64,000 bases of DNA from Siniperca chuatsi (taxonomy: Eukaryota > Chordata > Actinopteri > Centrarchiformes > Sinipercidae), in assembly GCF_020085105.1 (NCBI RefSeq), contig NC_058051.1:20907955-20971954 (forward strand). The letters run 5' to 3'. The position numbers were made by a program, and so were the translations under genes. Shown piece after piece: positions 42,871 through 55,611 of this stretch (positions are counted from its first letter, which is position 1; every line of letters starts with the position of its first letter). The notes below the pieces were generated by a model that was given only the letters and a program-made list of their open reading frames with translations, did no database searches and had not been told where the DNA came from.

Positions 42871-43660
42871 CAGAATAGAATAGAATCAGCTTTATTGCCA
42901 GGTATGTGTACACATACAAGGAATTTGACTCTGTTTTATTGTTGCTCTCAATATGCATACACAGAAATAGACATTAATACAGCCTTAACAAGCTCAACAA
43001 GGTAGACAGTAAGACAATTAGTGCAATGGTGCAGAGTGCAAATGGTGCTGAAATAAATATGATTAATATAACAGGTTGCTTTATATACATGAGGTAGGTG
43101 GATATGACTGTATATACAGTATGCACAGCGTGCATAAATTTAAAAAGTGATAATATTCACATAAACAATGAAATTAATTTACAGATACAGTGGATGTTTT
43201 TGTCACAGTGTAATTGCGTAGGAATTGTTCTTGACACTATGAGACTGGTGTTAAGTGTTTCAGAGTGATGGCCTGTGGGTAGAAACTGTTATTGTGTCTG
43301 GTTGTTTTGGTGTACAGTGCTCTGTAGCACCTACCAGAGGGGAGAAGTTGAAACATGTTGTGGCCAAGGTGTGATGGGTCTGCAGTGATGTTTCCTGACT
43401 CTGGACGTGTATAAGACCTGGAGGGCAGGTCGGCACCGATGATCTTTTCTGCAGTCCTGACTGTCCGTTGTAGTCTGTTTCTGTCCTATTTGGTGGCCGA
43501 TCCAAACCAGACAGTGATGGATGTGCAGAGAACAGACTGGATTCACAGTACAACTAGATAAGCAGCTCTTTAGGCAGGTTGAACTTCCTGAGCTGGCGCA
43601 GGAATTACATCCTCTGCTGTAAACATACACACGTTCTATTTTCTTGTAAGTTTTTAGTCT
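42870..43660 (-). mobile_element. LINE 3' end fragment
   Basis: On the minus strand, near 43580, a decayed RT thumb region (LRKFN-like) is followed by DLPSLQ-like and LYTSRVRK pieces (43380-43440). Then comes a long AT-rich 3' region ending around 42880-42930, where the plus strand reads GAATCAGCTTTATTGCC AGG, a typical Rex1-like LINE end. No intact frame. Confidence 0.6.
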
Positions 43661-44263
43661 AATCCCGATTTATCACTTTAATATTTGTTTAATTTTCATG
43701 GAGGAACATATGGTATAATGAGTAGCCAACTGAGGGGGGAGGGGTCATCTGGCCTGATGTCCTGGGTCCAGATTAAAGGGGAACTCCACCAATTTTACAC
43801 ATTAAAGTCTGTTTACAGGCTTTGGGTGTATTACTGCATATGTGAAAAAAGTTGTATAAGGCCATTTGCGGCTCCAGAGGGAGCTGCGAGAAGTGATAAA
43901 TTGCCTCAAATGATGTCACGTGAGGCAGTCTTGGTTGGGGCTGAGGACTACAAACTGAAAAAAATATGAAAAAAATCTGGGGGTGTGGAGTTAGAAAAAA
44001 GTGAGATACTGTCTATCGTGACTCCGACAATGTTCTTGGAGTGCAATGCTAAATCGGTGGAGTACTCTTTTAAACTGGCTCCTCATTCTGTGTCTCACCA
44101 TCATCACCTACGCCTTTGGTTTGTTTCATCTTCTTCATTTTAACCACACATCACACATCCATTCAACACCACAAATACAACTGATTTACAGACTATAGAG
44201 TCATTCATTTAAGCTGCTTTGTGTAAGCTTTGAATATTTCTTACGCTGGTGCTATCTGGTGGT

Positions 44264-44667
44264 CAGTGTTGTGCATGAATGCGCTAAAAGAGCTCCGTTC
44301 ATTGAATGTGCTCATAATGAATGTTAACAGCGCACACGCACTGTTTTTATGGCACCGGGTGTCTTGGGTCACAGAATCTGTTGGGTCACAGATTTTTGAA
44401 ACGACACGTCAAGCTGAAGCATCCAACCAGTCTTGGGAAATGAATGATGATCACAAGAAATCATTAACAAAGGCTAAGACCATGAGCCAACAGCCGCAAA
44501 GTTCCTCCACCCAAGTCAAACTCGTAGCATTTTGTAAAGGAAAAAAATGGAAAAACAAACGTGAACTTTGAATGTTCATAGAACTATGAACGTGCACTAG
44601 TTAATTTTAATCCGCGAGAACTGAACTTTGAGGTAGCTCTTGTGAAGTGTGTACTTGCACAACACTG
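44264..44667. mobile_element. hAT-like MITE with 8-bp target duplication
   Basis: 404 bp. The left end CAGTGTTGTGC and right end GCACAACACTG are exact 11-bp inverted termini, with weaker pairing further in. The flanking 8-mers CTGGTGGT (44256-44263) and CCGGTGGT (44668-44675) differ at one base. No transposase; the 113-codon frame crossing the left border is not gene-like. Confidence 0.82.
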
Positions 44668-44858
44668 CCGGTGGTACTATCAGCTTTGAAAAATAGCTTA
44701 GCATTATGATATTGATAAGTGATAAGCATTCAGAATAAAATAAAACAGCTTTTTTGAGCAAACTTGCTGGAAACTGGAGTTCTTAAACTGGAAGGCCGCT
44801 TTTTCAATATGCAACCTGAAAAATTTGTATCGATAAAAGCAAGATGGGACAAAGTGCA

Positions 44859-45625
44859 ATAGAGTGTTGCAGGAATGAGTCTTAAAACCCGGAAATGAGT
44901 TAGCATTTTAGCACTTCCGGTTCCCTCGTCTCAAGGTCAATGGGTTTTTTGAATGGGCTTTTGGTTAGATGCCTGAAATAAGGTCTGTGGTTAACACAAG
45001 CTTAAGAGATTTTCACGTTTTGTTCTACGACATAAAATACATCAGTAAATACCTCACTCTTGCATTTTGAAGCTTTTACATGTCTTTAAAGGCGGTTGCT
45101 AACAGCTGGATAAATGACACTACAGAGGTTGTCGGGTACATTAAACGTCATTACGCCGAACACTAAAACTCATCTACTCACTAGTCCGCCTTTACAGCTT
45201 CATTGTGTCAAGTTTGTGTGATGTATTATACATCCATGTTTCTTGCAAAGTATTCTAGGTGTACATGCAAAGAGGAAAGGCTTTTGTAGAAGAGGTAAGT
45301 GCGCAAAATCAAACTACAAGTTGGAAGCTTAGTGGTGGTGACGCTGAAGTCATGCGACCGTGGGGTAGTACGTTTATGGCCTAATGTTAGCTTTTTACTT
45401 CTGGCGATCGCATTTATGCTTCAGAAATCATAAGTGACATTCATTTGAAGATTAAGTTAGTGAACAAAACATGTAAGTGTAAAACTTTTGTTTGCCACAG
45501 AGCTTATTTTCTGCAATCATCCAAAATCCAATGAAAAAATCCCATTAGCTTTTTTTTTTGAGGGAACCAGGGCAATGCTAACTTCCGGGTTGGCCTACAA
45601 AAATGTCATCCCTGCAACATTCTAT
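44859..45625. mobile_element. DNA element with long imperfect inverted termini
   Basis: 767 bp. The left end ATAGAGTGTTGCAGGAATGA pairs with the right end TCATCCCTGCAACATTCTAT. Pairing continues inward over about 60 bp, including GGAAGTTAGCAT-like and GGTTCCC blocks on both sides. No open frame and no clear target duplication; superfamily unknown. Confidence 0.7.
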
Positions 45626-46440
45626 GGAAACAGACTTAGCGAATAAATCATGACGTACATGAAGCATGTGACTTTAATGTCCACTGAAGCTTCTGCTTTA
45701 ATGAAGAGATGAAAAATAGTGGCAGACTAAAACATTAGATCTGTGTGGAGCAATGAGGAGACTGTAACTTTCCTCAAATTAATACATGAAACAAACGGAA
45801 ATTCCATATTTCCATCATGTTTTCTACATTGTTTTTCACCGTTTGAGGTTCAACTGGCACTCTTAATCTCAATACTTTCAGGCTCCCCTACGCTGTCTGA
45901 CGTTCTACTGAAGACATAACTCTTTAAAAACGGCTCACAAATATATAGTTTCCTTTTTTTCAATTCTAAGAAATTTCTTAAATCAGCTGGGCACTGTAGT
46001 TTTTGGCAAATGTTACTTAAACAGGAACAATGCATTTTCCTGAGCTTTATTTTTAACCTCAGATTAATACAAACTAGTGACTGTTATGGCAGCAGGCCGG
46101 TATATGTGGGATTAAGTAAGGGATAATAATTGACGTCGTTCCATCATTGTAACCTCTGCGAAATCTGTTGGACCATAGAGCTTGGAGGGTATTATCTTGC
46201 TTACACCATGGTCACTTGGCAACTAAATGCTAATCAAATTAAACATGTTCCTTGCTCATCTATTAGTTACTTACATAAGTGGTTTTTCATCTCGCTTTTC
46301 TGTTTCAAATATCATAAAATATATTTCCTGGGCCTCTGAATTCCTGCCGTTTGAGTTGCTAAGCAACATCTTACTAAACAGGAAGGGTTTCACAAGGCTG
46401 GACCAGAATTTTAAACAAGTTGACAAGTTTTAAAATCAGG
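45626..46440. other. Intergenic, nothing recognised
   Basis: AT-rich sequence with only short chance reading frames; no repeats or genes identified. Confidence 0.5.
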
Positions 46441-46640
46441 AGAGAAGTATGAAGTGGAAGAAGTATTGAGATCCTTTACTTAAGTAAAAGTAGCAATACC
46501 ACTCTGTGAAAATACTCCCCTTCAAGGAAAAGTCTTGGATTCAGAACCTTACGTAAGTAAAAGTATGTAAGTATTATCAGCAAAATGTACTTAAAGTATA
46601 AAAAGTAAAAGTATTCATTATGCAGAAAAATGTTCCCTGT
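46440..46640. repeat. TACTTAAGTAAAAGTA-type interspersed repeat
   Basis: Contains GATCCTTTACTTAAGTAAAA, CACTCTGTGAAAATACTCC and further AAGTAAAAGTA units. This is a widely dispersed teleost repeat, probably from a non-autonomous DNA transposon. It is directly followed by an L2 fragment. Confidence 0.6.
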
Positions 46641-46654
46641 CAGTGTTTTACTAT

Positions 46655-47560
46655 ATTATGTCAATAAATTTTCTTCAGCTCAACTCAAATAAAACTGAAA
46701 TCCTTGTTATTGGGCCCCAACACATCACTAAACAAATACTGCCATCTACTGGTAACATGTCACAACATCTCAAGCCTGTTGCAAGAAATCTTGGTGTCCT
46801 GTTTGATAGCAATTTATGTTTTGAGCAACATATCACTAAGCTTGTCCAATCATGTTTTTATCACCCCAGAAACATTGCAAAAATACAATCTATTTTAAAT
46901 CTTAGTGATGCAGAAATTGTTGTACATGCTTTTATCTCCTCACGCCTTGATTATTGTAAAAGCCTGTTCACTTGTCTTAATCAAAAAGCTCTGACACGAC
47001 TGCAGACTGTACAGAACTCAGCTGCTAGGCTGTTAACCAGGACCAAGAAGTATGACCACATAACACCTTTTTTAGCCTCTTTACATTGGTTCCCTGTTGG
47101 TTTTAGGATTGATTTTAAGATCTCGTTGATTACTTTTAAGGCTCTTCATGGCCTGGCCCCAGATTATATTTTACACCTTGTAATCCTTTATAAACCTTTA
47201 CGTAGTCTGAGATCTTCAGGCTGGGGTCTCCTGTCTGTTCCTGAGTCCAGGATGAAAACTAAGGGGGACAGAGCTTTTGCTATCAGGGCACCGAGGCTCT
47301 GGAACAACTTGCCCGAAGAAATTAGGTTGTCTGAGTCAGAGTCTTCGTTTAAGTCTCGTCTCAAAACACATTTTTATCTGAAAGCATATCCTGATTTTAC
47401 CTGAACTGGCTGTTTATTTTACTGTTTCTTTTATTGCTTTTGTGTATTTTATTTCTTTATATCTAGTCATTCACTGTGGTATTTTATTTCTCTTGTTGTG
47501 AAGCACTTTGTACTTTGTTTTGATAAGTGCTCTATAAATAAAGTTTTATTATTATTCTAT
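46655..47560 (+). mobile_element. 5'-truncated L2 LINE, plus strand
   Basis: An open stretch to 47404 encodes the region after the RT palm and the C-terminus of an L2-type LINE: NSNKTEILVIGP, NLGVLFDSNLCFEQHI, SRLDYCKSLF, LQTVQNSAARLL, SLHWFPVGFRI, PRLWNNLPEEIR and SFKSRLKTHFYLKAY. It ends with a short 3' UTR, GAAGCACTTTGTACTTTG then AATAAAGTTTTATTATTATT at about 47536-47556. Truncation at the 5' side is typical of LINE insertion. The frame is open over about 250 codons, so it may be young, but it lacks the catalytic parts. Confidence 0.85.
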
Positions 47561-47689
47561 TACTTAGAAGTCATTATTTTGGTATTTCCTACTGTTAACT
47601 GTTTGATATTGTACATAAGGGACAGGATTACAATTTTCATGAAACCGGTTGATCCAGAATGCTGTACGTGTACAGACAAGAACTAGGAA

Positions 47690-48918
47690 AAGAGATCATA
47701 TTTCTCCAATATTAGCTTCTCTGCACTGGCTCCCTGTAAAATCCAGAATATAATTTAAAATCCTTCTCTTCACCTTGTCGAGGTCAGAAAACCTCTCTCC
47801 GAGTTGGTTGATGAGAAGGGATCCACACGAGACCTAAAATTGTCTTTTAACTAGTATTTATATCCTCACAATTATTACAAACATTACAAACAATCTAACA
47901 ATACAGACAAATACAGATATATCTGGAGACACATCACAGAGACCTCTCCAGGCGATCTCCTCGCTATGTCAGAGGCAAACATCTTACATACGTACGTAGC
48001 ACAAGCTATCAATCCTAATAACACAGCCCAAGTTTTCATATTTGACAACCTACAAAGCTCTTAATGGTCAGGCACCATCGTATCTTAAGGAGCTCAAAGA
48101 ATGCAGGCTTACTTGTGGATCCTAGAGTCTCCAAACGTAGATTGGGAGCCAGGGCCTTCAGTTGTCAAGCTCCTCTCCTGTGGAATCAGATCCCAGTTTG
48201 GGTTATAGTTAGTTAGTGCGTATAGTTAGGGCTGGCTCAGGTATATCCTGAACCATCCCTTAGTTATGCTGCTATAGGCCTAGACTGCCGGCAGACTTCC
48301 CATGATGCACTGAGCGCCTCTCTCCTCCTCTCCATTTACACGCATACTTATCCCATTAATGTATGTTACTAACTTGACATCTTCTCTCTCCCGTAGTTTT
48401 GTGCTTTCTCGTCTCTCTCCTCTCTCCTTCTGCCGCTTTCAGCAGGTGTTTCTGCCTCTATGCATCTATGATTGCAGGCCACCTACTACTCCCATGTTCT
48501 TGCTCAACACCTGCTGCTGCAATTGTTATTATGACATTATTATTAGTATCATCATTATTGCTATCATTACTATTACTATTATTTTATTAATATCATTACC
48601 ACTACCATTACTATTATTTTAAATCTCTATGTGGAATTTGCATTGTGCTACTGTATGTTTCCTCCTCTCTCTCTCTCTTTCTCCCCTCCTTTCTCTTTCT
48701 CTCTCAACCCGACCAGTCGAGGCAGACGGCTGCCCACCCAGAGTCTGGTTCTGCTCAAGGTTTATGCCTGTTAAAGGGAGTTTTTCCTTGCCTCCGTCAC
48801 CAAGTGCTTGCTCATGGCAGGAATTGTTGGGTATCTACGTATATGAAAAGTGCAATGAGATTACTTCTGTTATAAATTGGTGCTATATAAATAAAATTTA
48901 ATTTAATTTAATTGAAAC
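47690..48918 (+). mobile_element. Second L2/Maui LINE 3' part, plus strand
   Basis: Starts in the C-terminal coding region (ASLHWLPVKSRI-like near 47710, then YLKEL, and an SPLLWNQIP-like block near 48175). It continues through the 3' UTR with CCCATGATGCACTGAGCG, an ATT-rich stretch (48530-48615), a CT-rich stretch (48655-48705) and the conserved end AAGGGAGTTTTTCCTTGCC ... GCTATATAAATAAAATTTAA. The 3' tail is TTTAA repeats. About 170 bp of unrelated sequence interrupts the coding part at 47830-48010. It is the same family as the minus-strand L2 at 17490-22138. Confidence 0.8.
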
Positions 48919-50312
48919 TTGGTGGAAGGGTGTAGCGTGGGGCAAGGAAGAACCCATTCAATTTCATATATATATATCTATATATATCCAAAAAACAGAG
49001 GGGGAATTGCACACTGGAGTGAGGGGTACTTGGACACATTAGTCATATTTGTTGGTGGTGGTTACACAAATAACTCTGAGTTCTGAGCTCTTTAGCTAGC
49101 TTAAGCCTGTTTCAGTGTTAGCTACAGCTTAATACTGCACATTAATTTAGAACTGCAAACAATCACCTGTGTCATAGGCGTTGGTCCGTTACCGAAAGTT
49201 AGGCCTTCTACCCAATCAGAATCAAGAATTTTCAGTGGCCATGGTAAGCTATATCAGACTTTGGCTACACAGGCAATACTTGTTAGTAGGATCAATTCAT
49301 TGCTGGTTTTGGTCTTTTCATGGGATTTATTGACAATTAGAAAAATATAGAATATGCCAGCTTTATCCTTTAAGTTTTGAACAGCCAAAGAGCAGCACTT
49401 AGAGCATGACAAACTAACAAGATGAAATTGAATTGCAACTACAACTGAAGAAAATGCAATAAACTGAGCAGACCAAATTCGAATTGTGTATCATAACCTG
49501 AAATTCCGACAGTGGACACTACATCGCAGGTGCCCCATAAAACACTCATATTAAACATATTAACATATTGGATTTATTTTCTGTATGTGTACATATAAAT
49601 GTACATATGTAACTATATATATTTCTTGTAAATATAATTTAGTTTTCATTTGTATTTCTTCTTTTAGTGCTACTTTTATAGAGTTTGTTCTATTTTATTG
49701 CCTATTTTATTGTTTATATTCTATTCTAATTGAAATATTTGAATATCTGTTTATACATTTTCTGTGTGTGTAGCATGGAGGGAGCTTCAACTGCATTTCA
49801 TTGTGCAATCCTATTGTATAATGACAATCGTATCATGTGCAAAAGTGACATACCCCCTATACTTTTTACCTATTTTCTGATCATTTTGTTATTTAATGTC
49901 TCACACAAAGAAGAAAACAATATGAATGAGCTTATTGTTTTATTGCAAATATATATAATTTTACTGATCACACTAATCCGTGTAAATGGTGTAGTCATAC
50001 AGCTGCTCTTAAATTACACATAACTAACTAACTTAAAGCCTACATCATTAAGGTTTTTTGCTTAATTACATTATTGGTTAATTTTTCAGTTTTCTACACA
50101 TGTATTGTCGATATGAAAGACATATTCACCTTTAGACATGAAGGTGACATGAAGACATTGTGCTTCATGTGCTAGTTCACGGCCTTAATTCATATGAAAT
50201 TAGCATGAAGACACACTCCCCACCTTTGCTGTCACATTTTTTCACAGAAATGCCACATGTCCAGCCAGTCATGGACCCATCGCCACATATACACAGCCAT
50301 GTCCAGTCATGT
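48919..50312. other. 3' flank of SULT copy F; no gene recognised
   Basis: Holds a copy of the GAAACTTGGTGGAAGG repeat (48915-48955), a short AT dinucleotide run (48965-48988), and an AT-rich stretch at 49560-49850 resembling a LINE 3' UTR. Nothing coding was recognised. Confidence 0.5.
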
Positions 50313-52022
<1,710 letters not shown>

Positions 52023-52049
52023 CTAGAAAAACAGAGAAGAGAAAAGAAT

Positions 52050-52165
52050 AATAAAATAAACTTTATTTGTATAGCACCTTTCATACAAGTAATGCAGCTC
52101 AAAGTGCTTTACAACAAAGCAAATACATGTACTGAGTGCTTCACATAAAAAACAACAGAATGAAC
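52050..52165. repeat. Short interspersed repeat upstream of copy F
   Basis: AACTTTATTTGTATAGCACC followed by GCAGCTCAAAGTGCTTTACA is a common fish repeat. It lies in the intron between the putative first exon and coding exon 1. Confidence 0.5.
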
Positions 52166-52609
52166 ATAAAAACAGGGATAGAATGCCATAGTTAATGTAA
52201 ACTAAAGTAAAAAAACAAGAAGAATAAAAGAATCAGAACATACAAAACACATGATCATTGTTTGACATTGTCCACTGTCAGTTGCAGACAGTGAAGTCAG
52301 ATTGTTTAAAAAAGTAATCTTAAAAGAAGGAGGGAAACAACAAATAGTTAACAGTCGAAAAGGACAATGATTTGGTTGAAGATTAGGTAGCAGGTTGCAC
52401 TCAAGAAAATATGCTGGTGCTATTGAAGAATAAAGGAGTTGAAATCTTCAAATATATTAAAAAGCTTTTGCATGCATTTTAAACTGCTTCAGTCTACAAA
52501 ACCATTCTTATTAGCTCAGCATTGCATGTTTAACATGTAATGAATCCCACTGTAAAGTAAAGTAAAGCAGCCCTTTGAGCTACAGTGATTAATTAATTTA
52601 GAGACATAC

Positions 52610-52830
52610 CTTGTCTGCATCAACTGACATGCTGATCACTGCTGGTTTCTCTGCTGTATTTCTGACACTTTTCTCTTGTCCTGCTGTAATTTTTCCCAGA
52701 CAAGCCAAATATTTTCCTTCCTCTCTGTTCTCGTTGCATAACATGGTCTCCATTGTAATTGAAGGCTCAGTCCCAGATGTGATATTAAAGTCCAGCTCCA
52801 CCCTATCCGTCCAGAGTTTAACCCTTTAAC
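52610..52830 (-). other. Putative first exon of SULT copy F, with in-frame upstream ATGs
   Basis: On the minus strand an open frame from 52801 reads MELDFNITSGTEP... and ends ...MSVDADK exactly at a strong donor (AAG/GTATGTC, exon edge 52610). Splicing to the acceptor at 52022 would join DADK in frame to MDLPSRP. The upstream part (GGAGCTGGACTTTAATATCA) is homologous to the promoters of copies A-C and E. Whether the extra residues are translated is unknown; a purely non-coding exon is equally possible. Confidence 0.5.
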
Positions 52831-53097
52831 CCTTCATTCCCCTGTTTTCAGAGCGTTACATGCTGATGCGTGTTTTAAGAATCTGTACAGGAAAGATAGA
52901 GGATAGATAAGATTCAGCATCGGATATCCCACATAATGCTGAAAAACTGTTTTTTCTACTTCCACACCCTGATTTGTTGTTTTTTAAAACCATTATAAAG
53001 GGAAAATAGTCTTCAAATTTTTTCAAAAGCTTTGGGCTTGAATTTACTTTGTGCACATTTCAATCAGGAGAAACACATGAATAAAGTAAAGATAGTG

Positions 53098-53470
53098 TTT
53101 ATTTAAACAAATGATGTGAGGTGTTTATATTGACAGTCTTTGGCGCTTAGACTCCACAGGGAGATTTTGGTGGTGGTGGTGGTGGAGGGCGTCTGTCCTG
53201 AGGCTGATGGCTGAAGAGGCTGATGGAATGGTGAGCTGATGGATCTGCAAACAGTAGATGGGGAGATGGGGAGGTGGAGGGGCGCACAACCGTTGCATGA
53301 ACTTGCTGAAAGCAGAGAGAGAATCATATTAAAACAGACGGTAGTAGGAATAGGTTGACGATGAAGGTGTGTCACTGTGTTATTGGATAGATGAGACCAG
53401 CAGATGGAACAACTGATGTCCCGATTTGACAGCCCTGGATAATGACAGCAGGAAATATAAGTGAGCATGC
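53098..53470 (-). ncRNA. Candidate terminal exon of an unrecognised transcript
   Basis: Minus strand. A pyrimidine-rich acceptor (CTCTCTGCTTTCAG, about 53308-53321) is followed by a stretch with CACCACCACCACCACC and an AATAAA signal at 53098-53103. The reading frame through it looks unlike any protein family. It might be the last exon of a long non-coding RNA or an unrelated repeat. No upstream exon was identified. Confidence 0.2.
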
Positions 53471-53889
53471 GTGAGAGGAGTGGATGGCAGAATGGTATGA
53501 GAATTACTACGCCTGAGCATGCAGAAGTCTAGTCTTCCTGACCGAACTTAGCTAAAGCTTAATTTAAACAATGCCAGCCACTTGAGAATTGTCTACACAG
53601 TGTGTTTGGGTTTAACTCAAAACACATGCCATTCTTTCTCCTTTAAAGTGCCCATGTGGTTCTACTACATGAGAAAAAGAATATATAAAGCTCTCTCCCA
53701 TTTTCATAAATACTTATCAGTGAGTCTGGGGAGTAAGAAAAAAACAAAATCCTGTAAAACTGGATGTCTGCAAACAGAGTGATGAGAGCGTGACAGAAAA
53801 CAAGAAGTTAAGGAAGTGTTTTAGGGGAAGGAAAACTCTTCCAAATTGTGTCAAGCAAGGATTAAAAAAAAGAAGTTAATCAACTTTGC

Positions 53890-54118
53890 TCCTTCATTTT
53901 AAAAACAGATATATTGTGTGTATTTTTTACAATATTTTTTCATATTTTTATTGTAAATGTTTCTATTTTCTATTTATGGTTCTTCACTTTTGCAGTACTT
54001 GCTTTTTATTTTTTTATTTTCTATTACTATGTTTATTGTTATACACCAAAATACCAAGGCAAATTCCTTGTAAATGAAAGCCTACTTGGCAATAAACCTG
54101 ATTCTGATTCTTTCAGAT
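53890..54118 (+). mobile_element. LINE 3' UTR remnant
   Basis: AT-rich stretch ending ATTCCTTGTAAATGAAAGCC then GGCAATAAACCTGATTCTGA and a short ATTCTG-type tail. This is the usual 3' end of Rex1-like fish LINEs. No coding part. Confidence 0.6.
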
Positions 54119-55560
54119 GAAGACTAGCTGTGTGCTTAAAATTAATCAATAACGTGGTGTACTGCTTTTGCTCAGGACTATGAAATTTTCTAAAAAATAA
54201 AAAAAAAGGTTGTGTAAAAGCAGATTGTCTTTACTTGAAGACATAATTAGACAGAAAAGGACAACACAGTACAATACATTGACTTATTTCTGTGAAATGA
54301 GCCAAAAGTTGATTGTGCAATCCCATGCAAGCACGGTATTCGTGTTTGTTCATGTGCATTAGGCCCTGCAGTGGTTTTTTGGCTGTGCCATCACGAATCT
54401 ACTGAGCTCTCTGACAGGCGACCGCATCCTCTAGCCGAAAGAGCAGATACTCTGCGGTACTATGCTTGCTTACTGCTAAACCACATTGGCTTGATAGGCA
54501 GTTTAATTTCACTGCCATGGCCTGCTCAGTAGTCCAGCTGTCATCCATGATTAACTAACTCCACTAGTCTTATACACACCAGCTATGTCAGAAGCTTTAC
54601 ACACCCTTCTCTGACCTAATGCACCTTTACACTGTTCTTGAATTCTCCCCTTACCCAATCAAAGAGCAGATACTCAGCTACTTAACCAGGTCCTACTTAA
54701 CCTGTCTTACTAAAGAAAAAAGAAAATTCAGCTGCAGTAGGCTACTTGGAAACACATTTTACACAATTGGAAGCCTCTTTAACAGCGTAAATTTACAGAG
54801 TAAAGAATTACAGAGTTACAGAATTGTACAACAATTTCCAATGTTTATAATATAAAGATTCAATATGATTTAAGTAGTCAATACAATGACAAAAGAAATA
54901 CGACAGTGTTTGGCAGTTTTGAATCCACGTGAATTTAACTGACTAAAATGCTTAAACTAAAGACTGAGTTTTCCCTTTCACACATATTGTGTTTAACATT
55001 ATAAAAAATACACACATTTCAAGCATTATTGTAGGTTTTGTTCCATTATTTTGCTTTTCAGTTGAGTTTGTGCCTAATCAGTCTCTGTAATTGTTGGTGT
55101 TCTAAAACAACAACAGCAATTATTTGTTTGACCAAAAACAATCTTGACTCAAGGTCCACTCTAGAGCTAGATTGATAAACTGGCCAATAACTCAGCTGGG
55201 CCAATATATCAGTCTATATTAGCGTATTGCAGATACATCTGTCTTAGAATATATATTTCTGAGTTCTTACAAATGTAAGGAATCCTTATCACAAAAGGTT
55301 TTTTTACATATTGATATCGGTACTGACCTAAAAAAAATCCAGTACTGGTTAGGCCATAGTCAATTTACTAGATTTTTTTGTGAGATGCAATGAAAGCTCC
55401 TGAAAAAGCTGGTAAGTGAGCGTTGAGTTGAGATTGTTTTGTCAAATACTAAATAATATTTCCAAGATCGAGAATAAACTCACTATCAAGTAACTATGAA
55501 TGCAAAAGAAAGAATATGATACATTAATAAAATGTTTTGTTTCTGTCAAGGATTTGAGCT
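54119..55560. other. Intergenic upstream of wdr46; no gene recognised
   Basis: Only chance reading frames. A stretch near 55150-55360 with CTGGCCAATA and GATATCGGTACTGACC resembles the interior of a DNA element like that at 56507-56928. Confidence 0.5.
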
Positions 55561-55575
55561 GACTAAAACCAGAAG

Positions 55576-55611
55576 TGACGTCACAGGAAGTGAAAAACGT
55601 ATACAACAAAG
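55576..55611 (+). promoter_or_regulatory. wdr46: wdr46 proximal promoter: CRE and ETS-like sites
   Basis: A full CRE palindrome TGACGTCA (55576-55583) is followed at once by CAGGAAGTGA, an ETS-type site, 28 bp before the ATG. This arrangement is common in TATA-less housekeeping promoters. The start codon context AAGATGGCG fits a Kozak start and matches a TSS very close to the ATG. Confidence 0.6.

Noticed and set aside
44230-44571. 113-codon frame
   Set aside because: It crosses the border of a MITE and shows no similarity to known proteins or splice context.
46643-47404. 253-codon frame as a host gene
   Set aside because: It is the post-RT region of an L2 LINE (SLHWFPV, PRLWNNLPEEIR) followed by a LINE 3' UTR.
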